A stretch of 64,000 nucleotides of DNA from JARKQH01 sp964631605 (GCA_964631605.1 CAZVYG010000007.1:37542-101541), one strand, 5' to 3'. Shown: positions 1 to 9,238, counted from the first letter of the stretch. The notes: a model not told the origin generated them from the sequence alone. Program-made: numbers and translations.

Positions 1-1
1 T

Positions 2-1336
2 AATCGCGCCCCGTGGTACAAAAACACGGCCCCAACCTACGCGGGCATTTTCTTGTGGTTCGTATTCTGGCAGGACGCGGCCAAAGCCGCGGCGCCCGGC
101 GGGACGCTGGCTGCGGGGGTGGGGTGGGCGCTGGTGAGTCTGGTGATCGCCGCGCTGGTTTGCCATTTCCTGTTTTACCTTGTACCAGGCATGTTCGGCA
201 TGAAGACCGGCCTGCCCCTTTATATCGTGGGCACCTCCACCTTCGGAGCCCAGGGCGGTTTCCTCATGCCGGGCTTTCTGATGGGCGTTCTCCAGTTTGG
301 CTGGCTGGGCGTGAACATCTATTTCTCCTCGCTGGCCTTGAGCGGCATGATCCCCATCAAGGCTGAGATCATTATGGTTTTGTGGGGTGTGCTGGCAGCC
401 TTTGTCGGGCTCAAGGGCATCCAGTATGTGGCCCGCGTGGCCACCTGGCTGCCGCTGATTCCACTGGTCGTGCTGCTGTGGCTGACCGCCAAAACAATCG
501 GTCATGTGGGCGACTTCAATCCGGACACGTTGATCGCTGCCCAGAAAGCGCTGAATCCAACCGGTCCCGGGGCCCTGAGTGCGTTGGGGGTGCTGGCAGT
601 CATGCTGACTTACGTGGTGGGTTTCTTTGCCACCGCCGGGGCGGCCGGTGTGGATTTTGGAACCAACAGCCGGGACAAGAACGACGTCCAAATGGGCGGT
701 TTGATCGGCGTCGCGCTGGCCATCCTTGTCACGGCCGGATTGTCCTTGCTGATTGTCGCGGGCGTGTATGGCTCGCTCAAGACGGGCGTGGACGCGGCGG
801 CAACCAAGAACCTGAGCCTGAGTTCATTCGACCTCATTCCGGTCGTCCTGGGCGAAAGCACGGCGAAATGGGTCTGGTTCCTTTTGGCCGTTTCGGCGTT
901 CCCACCGGCATGTTTCAGCTCCTTCATTGCCGCGAACAGTTTCAAGACCACGCTTCCGAAAGTGAACCCGTTCGTGTCCGTTGGCATTGGCGCCGCGGTC
1001 AGTATCGCGCTGGCGATTACGGGCCTGGTGGCCAAGGCCATCAGCGTGTTTGTGATCATCGGCGCCTCATTTGGTCCCATCTGCGGCGCAATGATGGTGG
1101 ATTATTTCCTGTCCGGCGGCAAATGGACGGGCCCCCGGGCCGGGTTCAATCCCGCCGGCTGGATCTCCTGGGCCTTGGGCTTTGTCGTGGGAATCCTGCC
1201 CAACCTCGGGGTCAATGTTCCTGCCGCGCCGGTGTTGGCGTTTGCGGTCGGCGCAATCGTCTATTTCCTTTGCGCCAAGGCAGGGCTGCAATCTCCCGTC
1301 GTACCGCTTCCAGAAAAAGCAGCTCCGGCCAAATAG
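2..1336 (+). CDS. NCS1-type nucleobase/cation permease, 5' end outside window
   Basis: Membrane permease of the nucleobase:cation symporter-1 (cytosine/purine/hydantoin) type, expected to import a nucleobase-like compound with a cation. The frame is open from base 2, upstream of the first internal Met, and reads PWYKNTAPTYAGIFLW, which matches an early membrane segment of the NCS1 family. The true start therefore lies outside the window and about 445 residues are present. Roughly ten hydrophobic segments follow, with the polar loop GTNSRDKNDVQMGG near residue 220. A strong terminator follows the stop, so this gene ends its transcription unit. The substrate cannot be assigned from sequence alone. 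The family call is fairly sure; the specificity is unknown. Confidence 0.8.
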   Translation, partial: NRAPWYKNTAPTYAGIFLWFVFWQDAAKAAAPGGTLAAGVGWALVSLVIAALVCHFLFYLVPGMFGMKTGLPLYIVGTSTFGAQGGFLMPGFLMGVLQFGWLGVNIYFSSLALSGMIPIKAEIIMVLWGVLAAFVGLKGIQYVARVATWLPLIPLVVLLWLTAKTIGHVGDFNPDTLIAAQKALNPTGPGALSALGVLAVMLTYVVGFFATAGAAGVDFGTNSRDKNDVQMGGLIGVALAILVTAGLSLLIVAGVYGSLKTGVDAAATKNLSLSSFDLIPVVLGESTAKWVWFLLAVSAFPPACFSSFIAANSFKTTLPKVNPFVSVGIGAAVSIALAITGLVAKAISVFVIIGASFGPICGAMMVDYFLSGGKWTGPRAGFNPAGWISWALGFVVGILPNLGVNVPAAPVLAFAVGAIVYFLCAKAGLQSPVVPLPEKAAPAK

Positions 1337-1380
1337 AGTCCGGCCGGCAAGCGCGCAGCTTTCAGCAATACTGTGCTTTG

Positions 1381-1415
1381 GCCCGCCTTGGCGTCCAACC
1401 CCAAGGCGGGCTTTT
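1381..1415 (+). terminator. Rho-independent terminator after the permease
   Basis: Perfect 11-bp inverted repeat GCCCGCCTTGG / CCAAGGCGGGC with a 9-base loop, followed directly by TTTT. It sits 44 bases after the permease stop codon. It is the cleanest intrinsic terminator in the window. Confidence 0.85.
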
Positions 1416-1490
1416 AGGAGTCGGGTGACGGGGGGGGGTAAGTTTATCTTGCCGGCATGGAACCCAGGCGATCAGCCATGCCGTGGCGCT

Positions 1491-1850
1491 CTATTGGAAA
1501 TAGGCGCCGGCGGTTACGAGCAGCGACTCGACCGAGTCCTTCTGAAGGTATTGGTCCGCGCCCGCTTTGAGAATGGCGGCGATGGTTGATTCATCCTGGT
1601 TCAAGTGCGTAAACACCACGACCGGGGTTCCAGGGTCATTGTGCTTCAAAAACTTGAGGAGGTTCAGGCCATTCTCCCCAGCCAGATCCAGTTCCAGGAT
1701 GGTCAGACACAAATCATTGTTGCCGGCCAACTCCAGGGCCTCGGTCGCATTTTGGGCGCAGATGACCACTTGACCCGCCTCCTTGAAGGAGGCAGAGACG
1801 GTTTCTCGCCAGGACCCGTCCGCATCAATAAACAAAACCTTCTTACCCAT
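1491..1850 (-). CDS. Single-domain response regulator (receiver only)
   Basis: A CheY-like receiver of 119 residues with no output domain. The acidic pair lies in VLFIDADG near the N-terminus, the phospho-acceptor Asp in LELDLAGENGL, the switch Thr in VVVFTHLNQ, and the conserved Lys in YLQKDS, so all phosphorelay residues are present. The frame is open further upstream, but Met at 1850 begins immediately before the first beta strand. A second Met at 1862 is also possible. There is no histidine kinase next to it, so its partner is elsewhere. It is convergent with the permease gene and stands alone. The family call is sure; the pathway is unknown. Confidence 0.8.
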   Translation of the reverse strand: MGKKVLFIDADGSWRETVSASFKEAGQVVICAQNATEALELAGNNDLCLTILELDLAGENGLNLLKFLKHNDPGTPVVVFTHLNQDESTIAAILKAGADQYLQKDSVESLLVTAGAYFQ

Positions 1851-2147
1851 TATTCCGTACATAGGCGAGCCATCGGGCAAAGCAAGGATTTTTGACCGCC
1901 GCCGTTTTTTGGCCAGCGCACGAAAACCCTTCCCGCTGCGGGCGGCGGCCGGCTTCACTTGGCCCCAGTCTCGTGGGGGTGGCCACGGGTGACGCGCGTG
2001 GCGACCGGGTTTCTCAGCGGTTAGGCAAAGGTTAAGCAAAGGATTGACAAGGCCGCTCCTGTGTGAAAGGTATCAGGCAGCCCCCGAGCCATTGGCGCCC
2101 GCGCGATGCAAGATGGGGCGGAGAAAGCATAAACGTCGAGAATAATT

Positions 2148-2753
2148 ATGAAGAGGTTGATCATCACTCTGAGTGTGTTGGTTCTAACGGCAACAGCGAT
2201 GGCCCAGGAACACTTGCCGCGACAGGAGGCCCTCAAATATGCCTTCCTGGTAAGCGTGGATTTGAAAAACTTGCAGGGCACGCCCATCCCCACAGACGTT
2301 GACGTCAAACGCGCTGTGGCCATGCGCGACGGGGACTACGGGGCCTTGGTCCTGCCCGAGGCGAAACTGAGCGTGACCGCGGTCGCCAACGCCGGCGCCT
2401 CGGTGGTGCCGCTTGGCCAGCTTTGGCTGCATCGCCTGACTCCCATGAAGGACGGCAGCGGCATCCCCGAGGACAGCCTGCGGCTGGTCACAGTAGAGGC
2501 CGGGCAGGAAACCGGAACTGCCGTGCAATGCGCCCTGGGCGTCAAAGGCAACGGCTCCGGAGGTTTGGAACTGCTCCTTTATGGGAAAGGCCAGGAACCG
2601 GTGCTGAGCGTGCCTTTGCGCCAGGCGGAAAGCTCGAACGACGCCCCCATCAGCATGGATGCCGAGCGCACCGGCGACGAGGGGGGAAGAATCATCCTCC
2701 GCATTCTGGGCCGGTACCGGGCGAGCATTCCTGTGACTGAACTCGGCTTTTAG
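2148..2753 (+). CDS. Secreted protein of unknown function
   Basis: A 201-residue protein with a clear signal peptide (MKRLIITLSVLVLTATAMAQ, cleavage expected after TAMA). The mature part is rich in short beta-prone stretches and has no motif I recognise. It contains a single Cys in the mature region and no membrane segment. A TTGACA box lies at 2044-2049, but no convincing -10 follows at standard spacing. The next gene downstream is an orphan pseudopilin in the same direction, 107 bases away, so co-transcription is possible but not shown. Probably periplasmic or exported. I do not recognise the family. Confidence 0.65.
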   Translation: MKRLIITLSVLVLTATAMAQEHLPRQEALKYAFLVSVDLKNLQGTPIPTDVDVKRAVAMRDGDYGALVLPEAKLSVTAVANAGASVVPLGQLWLHRLTPMKDGSGIPEDSLRLVTVEAGQETGTAVQCALGVKGNGSGGLELLLYGKGQEPVLSVPLRQAESSNDAPISMDAERTGDEGGRIILRILGRYRASIPVTELGF

Positions 2754-2860
2754 CCGGGCATAATTCCCGGGAAACAGGGGAGTGGGGCCGAGGGGCTGTC
2801 TGGAAAAAAGACAAGTAGATTGCCCTTTGACTCGGCGGCGTTCGGTGGCGAAGTGTTAGC

Positions 2861-3637
2861 GTGAGACCACCGATGCGCGCGAGTCTGAAAACAGAGAATT
2901 CCAAAACGGAACGGGCTTTTTGCCGGCCGGGGCGGCCGGCTTTTACCCTCATCGAGCTGCTGGTCGTGATTGCCATTATCGCGATCCTGGCCGCGATGTT
3001 GTTGCCTGCGTTGTCCAAAGCCAAGGAGCGGGCCAAGCTGACCGGGTGTTTGAATAATCTGCGGCAAGTCGGGCTGGCCACCACGATTTACGCCAACGAC
3101 CTCAAGGACGAGCTCCCGCCGCGCCTAGCCAAAGGGTCGGATGGGACCTTTTACTCGAGCCAATACGCCTGGGTCGGCCGGGCGGGAAATGTCAACCCGT
3201 ACAACTTCATGGATGCCTCCGGGCGTCCGCTGAACTCCTACCTGGGGACTTATGCCCCGACAGGTGAAGTGGAGGTGGCGCGGTGCCCGAGCGAGAGCAA
3301 GGCAACCGGGAGTTATTATAAATACGGTTCCTCCTTTCCCAACAATGTTCACGGCGACCCCGCTTTCAATACGCTTGGCGTGGGCAATGACCGAAGCTGC
3401 AAACTTTCCCAAATCAAAAGCGTCACCCGCATGGTGGTGATTGGCGAGGCCGGCTGCTATTTCCCATCTTGGAACGGGACGGCCGCCCCCGTCGAGGAAT
3501 ACCGGCACACCAAATACCCTGACCACCGTTGGAACATGGCCTTTGCCGACGGCCACGCCGAATTCATGAGAATTCCGCTCACCAACGGCATCCGCAGCAT
3601 GTATGGGGTGAATTTTACCTTTAACCGGGATAAGTAG
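2861..3637 (+). CDS. Pseudopilin-like secreted protein with prepilin N-terminus and H-X-DG motif
   Basis: A 258-residue protein with a type IV prepilin/type II secretion pseudopilin N-terminus: a charged leader, then FTLIELLVVIAIIAILAA (about residues 28-45), cleaved by prepilin peptidase before the Phe. The C-terminal part has DHRWNMAFADGHAEF, the H-X(n)-DG signature of the large pseudopilin paralogue family of Verrucomicrobia and Planctomycetes. In these phyla many scattered single copies occur without a secretion operon, and that is the case here. The frame also has Met at 2873, and either start keeps the leader. The function of the family is not established. It is followed by a large secreted Ig-like protein. 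Confidence 0.85.
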   Translation: MRPPMRASLKTENSKTERAFCRPGRPAFTLIELLVVIAIIAILAAMLLPALSKAKERAKLTGCLNNLRQVGLATTIYANDLKDELPPRLAKGSDGTFYSSQYAWVGRAGNVNPYNFMDASGRPLNSYLGTYAPTGEVEVARCPSESKATGSYYKYGSSFPNNVHGDPAFNTLGVGNDRSCKLSQIKSVTRMVVIGEAGCYFPSWNGTAAPVEEYRHTKYPDHRWNMAFADGHAEFMRIPLTNGIRSMYGVNFTFNRDK

Positions 3638-3703
3638 GGAACTCGTCCGTCAACTCATTGCACAGAAAAGCCTGTTTAACAAAACCAGAACCCAACTCCA
3701 GTA

Positions 3704-6700
3704 ATGAAAATGCGTCATGTAATTCGAACCACACGACTTCTGGCCATCGCGGCCGGAGTGCTGTTCACTGCCGGCAGTCAGGCCGGCATTATCTATAGCG
3801 ACACCTTCCAGACCTATCCGGTCCAAAGTCCAGCGCCCAACCCGCTGACCAACGGCCCGGCGGGAGGTCAATGGTGGTTTGTGGATCCCACGCCCCCAAC
3901 GATTGGGGCCAACGAACACCGCATCTACGATTCCGGAACCGGTGGCTCAGCCCTGCAAAGCCGATGCTGGATCAGCAGTGCTGATAATGCCAAAATAACC
4001 AACGCCATCACCCTTCCAGCACTGCCGCCCGGGCCGGGACCGCACACTTTCACCCTGACGTTCCTGGCCGCGACCGACACGACGACGGCGGGCCGAAGGG
4101 CGACCTTTCTCTATGAGATCGCCAGCACAGGCGGCAACCTGCAATTTGTCTCCGGCGGCAACCTCGACGCCAGCCAGGCCTTTACGGGGCTCGCGGGTTA
4201 CGGCGTGGCCCCGGAAGGGGCAAAGGGCAAGACCGATGACCGCAAATTCCAAGTGGTTTTCACCGGCGCGAACCTCACCACCTCGGACAAGATTTTTGTC
4301 AGCCTGGCGCGGGTGACCAATTCGGGCGCGGCGGGTGCCTTTATCGCGATAGACGACGTTTCCCTTGCGTTGAACTTTGGGCCGCCGGTGGTGGTGCAAG
4401 ACCCGGTTTCACAAACGGTATCCGCGGGTGACCCAGTCACCTTCACTGCCGTATTCACGAATTTTCCGGATGTTTACCAATGGTATAAGAACGACGTGGC
4501 CATTCCGGGCGCCACCTCGACCAGCTACACGATTCCTTTTGTCACCAAGCCGGATGAAGGATCCTATCGGCTCTGGGCCACCAACAGCGAAGGTTTCGCG
4601 GGGACCGCACCGGCCACCTTGACGGTGAATGATCCCACCGCGCCGACCCTGGCGAGTGCCCGGGGCTTGCTCACACTGGAGCATGCGCTGATTCGGTTTT
4701 CAGAACCCGTGGAGGAGGTGTCGGCTACCAACGCGTCCAATTACAGCGTCAACAACAGTGTGACCGTCAATAGTGCCACCTTGGTGGATGCCTTTACCGT
4801 GGAGCTGTTCACCTCCTCCTTGAATGCCGGGGCGAACTACACAACAACGGTTTCGGGGGTTCGGGACCTGGCTGGCAACACAATCCAAGCCGGCTCGACG
4901 ATCAGCTTCTCGACTCCGGCACTCGTGGTGTCTTCCGCGCGGTACGACGCCGGCACGACGGCAACCCATCCGCTGGGTCCGCCGGATCCAACCAGCGCGG
5001 CGGGCGGTTACTGGTCGCAAACCACCAACCTGAACGCCGGCATGGCGGCTTATGGCGTGATTGACGATCTGGGAACGGGATTGAACGCCTGGACGGTCAG
5101 CGACCAGAACAGCTCATCCACGGGCGGCATCCTGGACTATCGGCTCGCGATTGACGACCGCTCGGACAATTTGGCGCAAAGCAACGGCTGGCGCCTGCTG
5201 TTTGTCAGCCGCATGCCGTCCTACCCGATCGGGACTACGCCGGTCGTGCTTTACAGTCACCCCGGCATTCCGCGCCGCTACGGCATGGTGTTTGGCGTGA
5301 ACGCCAATAACGAACTGACGGCGGCACTCTTGGGCGGGGCCACTTACGTGCTGCCCGGCGATCCCCTGGCCTATCATACCCATGTCATCGTGTTCGATCC
5401 GGCTACGACCAATGCAACGTATTATTGCGACGGCCAGCGCATTGTTGCGGGATACACGGGCCAGGCAAATACGGCTTACAACGGCTTGGCGTTCGGCACC
5501 GGCTCGAGCACGGCCACCGGCGACATGAATTTCCATCGTGTCCAACTCGACGTGGTGGGCGGCACGACCCCCGTGGTGGTGTCACATCCGCAGAGTTCGA
5601 CCAACGGCGTGGGCCAGAAAGTGACTTTCAGCGCCAGCTTCACTCCCTTTGTCGCCGCTTTTCAGTGGCTGTCCAACAATGTGGTGATTTCGGGGGCGGT
5701 CAGCAACTCCTACACGACGGACTTCATTACCCTGGGAATGAACGGCACGCAGTACCGGTGCCGCGCCCTCCACGCTCTGGGCAACGTGGAGACTGAGCCC
5801 GCGACGCTGACAGTTACTTCCGACACCGAACCGCCGACCGTGGTCAGCACCAAGGGCTCGCTGCTTCTCGACCGCGTGGTGATCACCTATTCCGAGCCGG
5901 TGCTCGAGTTCTATGCCACGAACATCGCCAACTACGTCTGGGTCAACCCGGGAGTGACGAACCTGTCCGCCCGGTTGGCAGATCCTTTGACCGTCGAGCT
6001 TCGAACGACGCCGCAGGCGGCCAACAGCAACTATACCGTCCGGATCAGCAACGTTCGCGATACCTCCAACCTACCCATCGCCAATAACACTCTGGCTTCC
6101 TTCAAAACGGCCAGACTGGCGGTTTTCGCCAAGTACGACGCGGGTAACACTACGTCCCGGCCGGCGGGTCCTCCCGACCCTGCGACCGCCGAGGGCGGTT
6201 CGTGGGTGGTCAATCTTGGCACGGATCCGCTGCTGATCACCAACGCGGTGCTTGATGATTTCGGCACAGGTTTGCACGCTTGGGAAGTAACTGACCAGAC
6301 CACCGGCGCCGGCCAGTTCATCCAGTTCAATGCGCCAATGACACCCGAGCAGCAGGCGGCTGCCCGAGCCAATGGCTGGGTCATGTCCATCCGGGGCCGC
6401 TTCGCCAACGATTTTGGCAGCAGCTTCACGGTGATGTCACAGGCCGGAGATCAAGCCGGCAACCGGGTGCTTTTGTGGTTTGATATTGACGCCGGCGGCG
6501 CGCTGGTGGTTCGTCCACAGGGATCGGCGGATATCACCCTGACGGAGCCCGGCCTGGGGATTCTGGAGTATCATCTGCACCAGGTGGTGTGGGACCCCAC
6601 GAGGACCAACGCCTCCTACTATTTTGACGGGCAATTGGTCCTCAGTGGCTGGCCGGGAGACGTGTCCGGTTTCACCTATCCGGGCATGCAATGGGGAACC

Positions 6701-6961
6701 GGTTCAAGCGCCAACCAGGGGAGCATGAACTTCAATCTGGTCGAGTTCAAGGTGGTGGAACCGCCGGCCCGGCCATACGTGGCGGCCGTGCTTAACGGCG
6801 CCAATCTCGACGTTTACTACACGGGCATTCTGGAAGCTGCCGCAGCCGTGGGTGAGAACATGGCGTGGACGGCAGTGGCAACCAACACGACGTTCGGCAC
6901 CAACGTGTTCTCGATCCCGGCGACCAGCCAGCAGTATTTCCGCGCCAAGGCAGTGGAATAG
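3704..6961 (+). CDS. Large secreted protein with two Ig-like/Big_5 units and a repeated unnamed domain
   Basis: A 1085-residue exported protein. The signal peptide is residues 1-27 (ending TAGSQA). The first domain (about 28-224) begins IIYSDTFQTYP. A twofold repeat of about 395 residues follows. Each unit has an Ig-like domain (about 225-308 and 620-705), a Big_5-type domain starting at DPTAPT or DTEPPT (about 309-408 and 706-805), and an unnamed domain of about 210 residues beginning ARYDAG or AKYDAG (about 410 and 807). The unnamed domain has the shared core DDLGTGL..AW.V.DQ and a LamG-like end (MNFHRVQLDVV, MNFNLVEFKV). There is no PEP-CTERM or membrane anchor at the C-terminus. Probably a surface or extracellular binding or adhesion protein; no enzyme motif is visible. 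A strong hairpin follows the stop. Confidence 0.75.
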   Translation: MKMRHVIRTTRLLAIAAGVLFTAGSQAGIIYSDTFQTYPVQSPAPNPLTNGPAGGQWWFVDPTPPTIGANEHRIYDSGTGGSALQSRCWISSADNAKITNAITLPALPPGPGPHTFTLTFLAATDTTTAGRRATFLYEIASTGGNLQFVSGGNLDASQAFTGLAGYGVAPEGAKGKTDDRKFQVVFTGANLTTSDKIFVSLARVTNSGAAGAFIAIDDVSLALNFGPPVVVQDPVSQTVSAGDPVTFTAVFTNFPDVYQWYKNDVAIPGATSTSYTIPFVTKPDEGSYRLWATNSEGFAGTAPATLTVNDPTAPTLASARGLLTLEHALIRFSEPVEEVSATNASNYSVNNSVTVNSATLVDAFTVELFTSSLNAGANYTTTVSGVRDLAGNTIQAGSTISFSTPALVVSSARYDAGTTATHPLGPPDPTSAAGGYWSQTTNLNAGMAAYGVIDDLGTGLNAWTVSDQNSSSTGGILDYRLAIDDRSDNLAQSNGWRLLFVSRMPSYPIGTTPVVLYSHPGIPRRYGMVFGVNANNELTAALLGGATYVLPGDPLAYHTHVIVFDPATTNATYYCDGQRIVAGYTGQANTAYNGLAFGTGSSTATGDMNFHRVQLDVVGGTTPVVVSHPQSSTNGVGQKVTFSASFTPFVAAFQWLSNNVVISGAVSNSYTTDFITLGMNGTQYRCRALHALGNVETEPATLTVTSDTEPPTVVSTKGSLLLDRVVITYSEPVLEFYATNIANYVWVNPGVTNLSARLADPLTVELRTTPQAANSNYTVRISNVRDTSNLPIANNTLASFKTARLAVFAKYDAGNTTSRPAGPPDPATAEGGSWVVNLGTDPLLITNAVLDDFGTGLHAWEVTDQTTGAGQFIQFNAPMTPEQQAAARANGWVMSIRGRFANDFGSSFTVMSQAGDQAGNRVLLWFDIDAGGALVVRPQGSADITLTEPGLGILEYHLHQVVWDPTRTNASYYFDGQLVLSGWPGDVSGFTYPGMQWGTGSSANQGSMNFNLVEFKVVEPPARPYVAAVLNGANLDVYYTGILEAAAAVGENMAWTAVATNTTFGTNVFSIPATSQQYFRAKAVE

Positions 6962-6982
6962 GCGCAAGTTCATAAGGGTTGA

Positions 6983-7014
6983 AAGCGCGGTTCCACGAAA
7001 GTGGAGCCGCGCTT
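6983..7014. terminator. Hairpin between convergent genes, terminator-like
   Basis: A 14-bp inverted repeat (AAGCGCGGTTCCAC with GTGGAGCCGCGCTT, one G-U pair) closed by a GAAA tetraloop. It lies 21 bases after the stop of the large secreted protein and before the convergent lyase gene. It lacks a run of T, so it may be a terminator for both strands or a dispersed hairpin repeat. Its GGAGC/GCGCGG core resembles elements at 47280-47352. Confidence 0.6.
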
Positions 7015-7095
7015 GAACTGTACGAAACGGACCTGGGCCGCGGCTCGATCCCTGAATCAGAGGCAAGGCAAGCGGGGCGCCCGAACCGGAGGGAA

Positions 7096-8034
7096 TCAGA
7101 CCGGTGCGGCTTCGGAGAGCGGCGGGGCCAGGATGCCGAGGCTGGCGATTTGCTCGCGCAGTGCCGCAATTTGGGAATCGGTCAGGCGCCGAACGGGCGG
7201 GCGAACCGGACCGCAATCCACGCCAAGCATAGCCATGATGGCTTTGCCCGCGGCGAGAACGCCATACTGGCAGAGCACCTCGACGAGCTTGACGGATTGC
7301 CGCTGGAGTCGTTGAGCAGTAACCATCTCGCCGGCCTGAAACGCGACAATGATTTTGTGATAAAGGGGCGCGGCGTAATTGTAGGTGCTGCCCACCGCCC
7401 CGGGACAGCCCAGGGCCAGACCCGCGAGCAGCATCTCGTCCACCCCAAACAAAATGTTAAAGCGGCCGTCCTCCAGTTCGAGGCATTGCTGCAGCGCCAT
7501 CAGGTTGGTCGTGGTGAATTTCAACCCGGCCAGGTTCGGAATCCGCGCGGCAGCCTTACGGAGAAAGTCCGGCATGGAAAGGCTTACGCCTGTAAGAGCC
7601 GGAATGTCGTAGAAATAAAAGGGCAGGGAGGGCGCGGCCGCCGCAACCGGCACGCAGAATTCCACGAGGTCCTCGACACTCGCAGGCTTGAAATAGCAGG
7701 GGGCCATGATGGCGACCGCGTCCGCGCCGATACGCTGGGCATGGCCCGCGAGCGCGCGGGCATCCTCCAGGCAATTGTGACCCGCATGCACGATCAATTT
7801 GACGGGAGAATGAGCGAGCGCTTTCTTCCACGCCTCGGCGATTTGCATCCGCTCGGCAGTGGTCAGGGAGTGGGATTCGCCGGTGCTGCCGCAAATGAAC
7901 GCGCCGCTAATGTGGTTGCAGCCCAGCAGGCGGGCTTGCGCGGCCACCACGCCCAGATTCAGGCTGCCATCCAGCCTCATGGGCGTGTGGGGCGCCGCTA
8001 CCAACCCAGACAGGAAGCGCGAGTATCCATGCAT
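7096..8034 (-). CDS. nanA: N-acetylneuraminate lyase-like DHDPS-family aldolase
   Basis: A class I aldolase of the dihydrodipicolinate synthase/N-acetylneuraminate lyase superfamily, 312 residues. Key features: GSTGESHSLT (the pyruvate carboxylate-binding GSTGE loop), FYFYDIPALTGV (the catalytic Tyr region), AGLKFTTTNL (the Schiff-base Lys), and FGVDEMLLAGL. The Asp-Glu pair in this last motif and the following GAVGSTYNY are closer to N-acetylneuraminate lyases than to DapA. The predicted reaction is reversible cleavage of a sialic acid to pyruvate and an N-acylated hexosamine in the cytoplasm. It is transcribed divergently from a GntR/LacI-type regulator, which fits inducible catabolism. No sialidase or sialic acid transporter is adjacent. 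It could instead act on another keto-deoxy sugar acid. Confidence 0.8.
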   Translation of the reverse strand: MHGYSRFLSGLVAAPHTPMRLDGSLNLGVVAAQARLLGCNHISGAFICGSTGESHSLTTAERMQIAEAWKKALAHSPVKLIVHAGHNCLEDARALAGHAQRIGADAVAIMAPCYFKPASVEDLVEFCVPVAAAAPSLPFYFYDIPALTGVSLSMPDFLRKAAARIPNLAGLKFTTTNLMALQQCLELEDGRFNILFGVDEMLLAGLALGCPGAVGSTYNYAAPLYHKIIVAFQAGEMVTAQRLQRQSVKLVEVLCQYGVLAAGKAIMAMLGVDCGPVRPPVRRLTDSQIAALREQIASLGILAPPLSEAAPV

Positions 8035-8085
8035 ACGACCTCGAAAGTATCGGTTGCTGGCGGGGTGTCCAGCGACGAAAAACCG

Positions 8086-8106
8086 CTTGTCATTTTGTAA
8101 GACAGG
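8086..8106. promoter_or_regulatory. Candidate operator between lyase and regulator
   Basis: A 21-bp imperfect inverted repeat, CTTGTC and GACAGG separated by nine bases (5 of 6 positions pair). It lies in the 117-base divergent gap between the lyase and the GntR/LacI-type regulator. It is the only symmetric element I see there and has the size expected for a dimeric repressor site. That it is the binding site is inference. Confidence 0.35.
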
Positions 8107-8151
8107 TGCATACTTCCCATTTAGACCGCACTGCGCTTGCCCTGCGGTGCT

Positions 8152-9222
8152 ATGAACCTGGTTCCCAAACGTTCTTCGCTGGTGGCCCAGACCGTCACCA
8201 TCCTTCGGGATGGCATCCGCGCCGGTTTGTGGAAGGGTGTGCTGCCTGGCGAATTGGCTTTATGCGAGCGATTGCAGGTCAGCCGGGTGACGTTGCGGGC
8301 CGCGCTGGATCAGTTGCAGCGGGAGGGATGGTGTCGCGCGGGGCAGGGGCGGCGGCGGGAGATCGTGTCAGAACGCGCGCTGGACTCCGCCGAAAAGCCC
8401 AGCGACAGGGTGGTGCTGCTTTCGCCCATGACGCTGCAAAACCTCCCCGCCAGCGCGATCTTCTGGGTGGACGCCTTGCGCGACCATTTGGCCGCCGTGG
8501 GTTATACGCTCGAATTCCATGCCAGCCACGCCGCCTACTCGCAGCACCCGGAGCGCGCCTTGGAGTCGCTGGTTCACAAACTGCGGCCGGCCGGATGGGT
8601 GTTGTATCTCTCAACCGTGGCGCTGCAGCAATGGTTTTCGACCAGGGCCCTGCCCTGTGTGCTCAGCGGCTCACGGCATCCCGGGGTGGTATTGTCCTCG
8701 GTGGATATTGACTACGCGGCAACCTGCAGTCATGCCGCCGGCCTGTTGGCGGCTCGCGGCCGGACCCACCTGGCCCTGCTGATGCCGCGCAGCGAACAGG
8801 CGGGGAACCTCGAGAGTGAGCGCGGGTTTCTGCAAGGCGCCGAGCGGGTTCAGCATGTCCGGGCGCAGGTGGCGCATCACGATGGGACGGCTGGCGGCAT
8901 CTGCGCGACGCTGGACCGATTGTTGCGCTGCAATCCACCGGTGAACGGGATTCTGGTGGCCAAACCGGCCCACGTCGTGACAACGGTAAGCCATCTGCTG
9001 CGGCGGGGGGTGCGCCTCCCCGAGCATTTGAGCGTCATCTCGCGGGATGATGATCCCCTGTTGGAGCACCTGGTTCCAGTCGTCGCCCGCTACCACACGG
9101 ACCCAATTCTATTCGCGCGGAAAGTCTCGCGCGCGGTCCTGGACTTGGTGCGCAGCGGGGCGCAGCGCCCCCATGATTCCAGGCTGATGCCCCACCTCAT
9201 CCGCGGCGAAACACTCGGGTAA
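8152..9222 (+). CDS. GntR-type regulator with LacI-like effector-binding domain
   Basis: A transcription regulator of 356 residues. The N-terminal winged helix (about residues 5-75) is GntR-like, with the pattern LPGELALCERLQVSRVTL and ALDQLQREGW. The rest (about 85-340) resembles a LacI/periplasmic-binding-type sugar sensor (VDIDYAATCSHAAGLL, LPEHLSVISRDDD). This is the architecture of AraR-type regulators. ATG at 8152 was chosen; a TTG 15 bases upstream is in frame but less likely. It is divergent from the N-acetylneuraminate lyase-like gene and probably represses it, with a sugar-derived inducer. The fold call is firm and the target is inferred from position. Confidence 0.8.
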   Translation: MNLVPKRSSLVAQTVTILRDGIRAGLWKGVLPGELALCERLQVSRVTLRAALDQLQREGWCRAGQGRRREIVSERALDSAEKPSDRVVLLSPMTLQNLPASAIFWVDALRDHLAAVGYTLEFHASHAAYSQHPERALESLVHKLRPAGWVLYLSTVALQQWFSTRALPCVLSGSRHPGVVLSSVDIDYAATCSHAAGLLAARGRTHLALLMPRSEQAGNLESERGFLQGAERVQHVRAQVAHHDGTAGGICATLDRLLRCNPPVNGILVAKPAHVVTTVSHLLRRGVRLPEHLSVISRDDDPLLEHLVPVVARYHTDPILFARKVSRAVLDLVRSGAQRPHDSRLMPHLIRGETLG

Positions 9223-9238
9223 GCCCCCCGTCTGCCGG

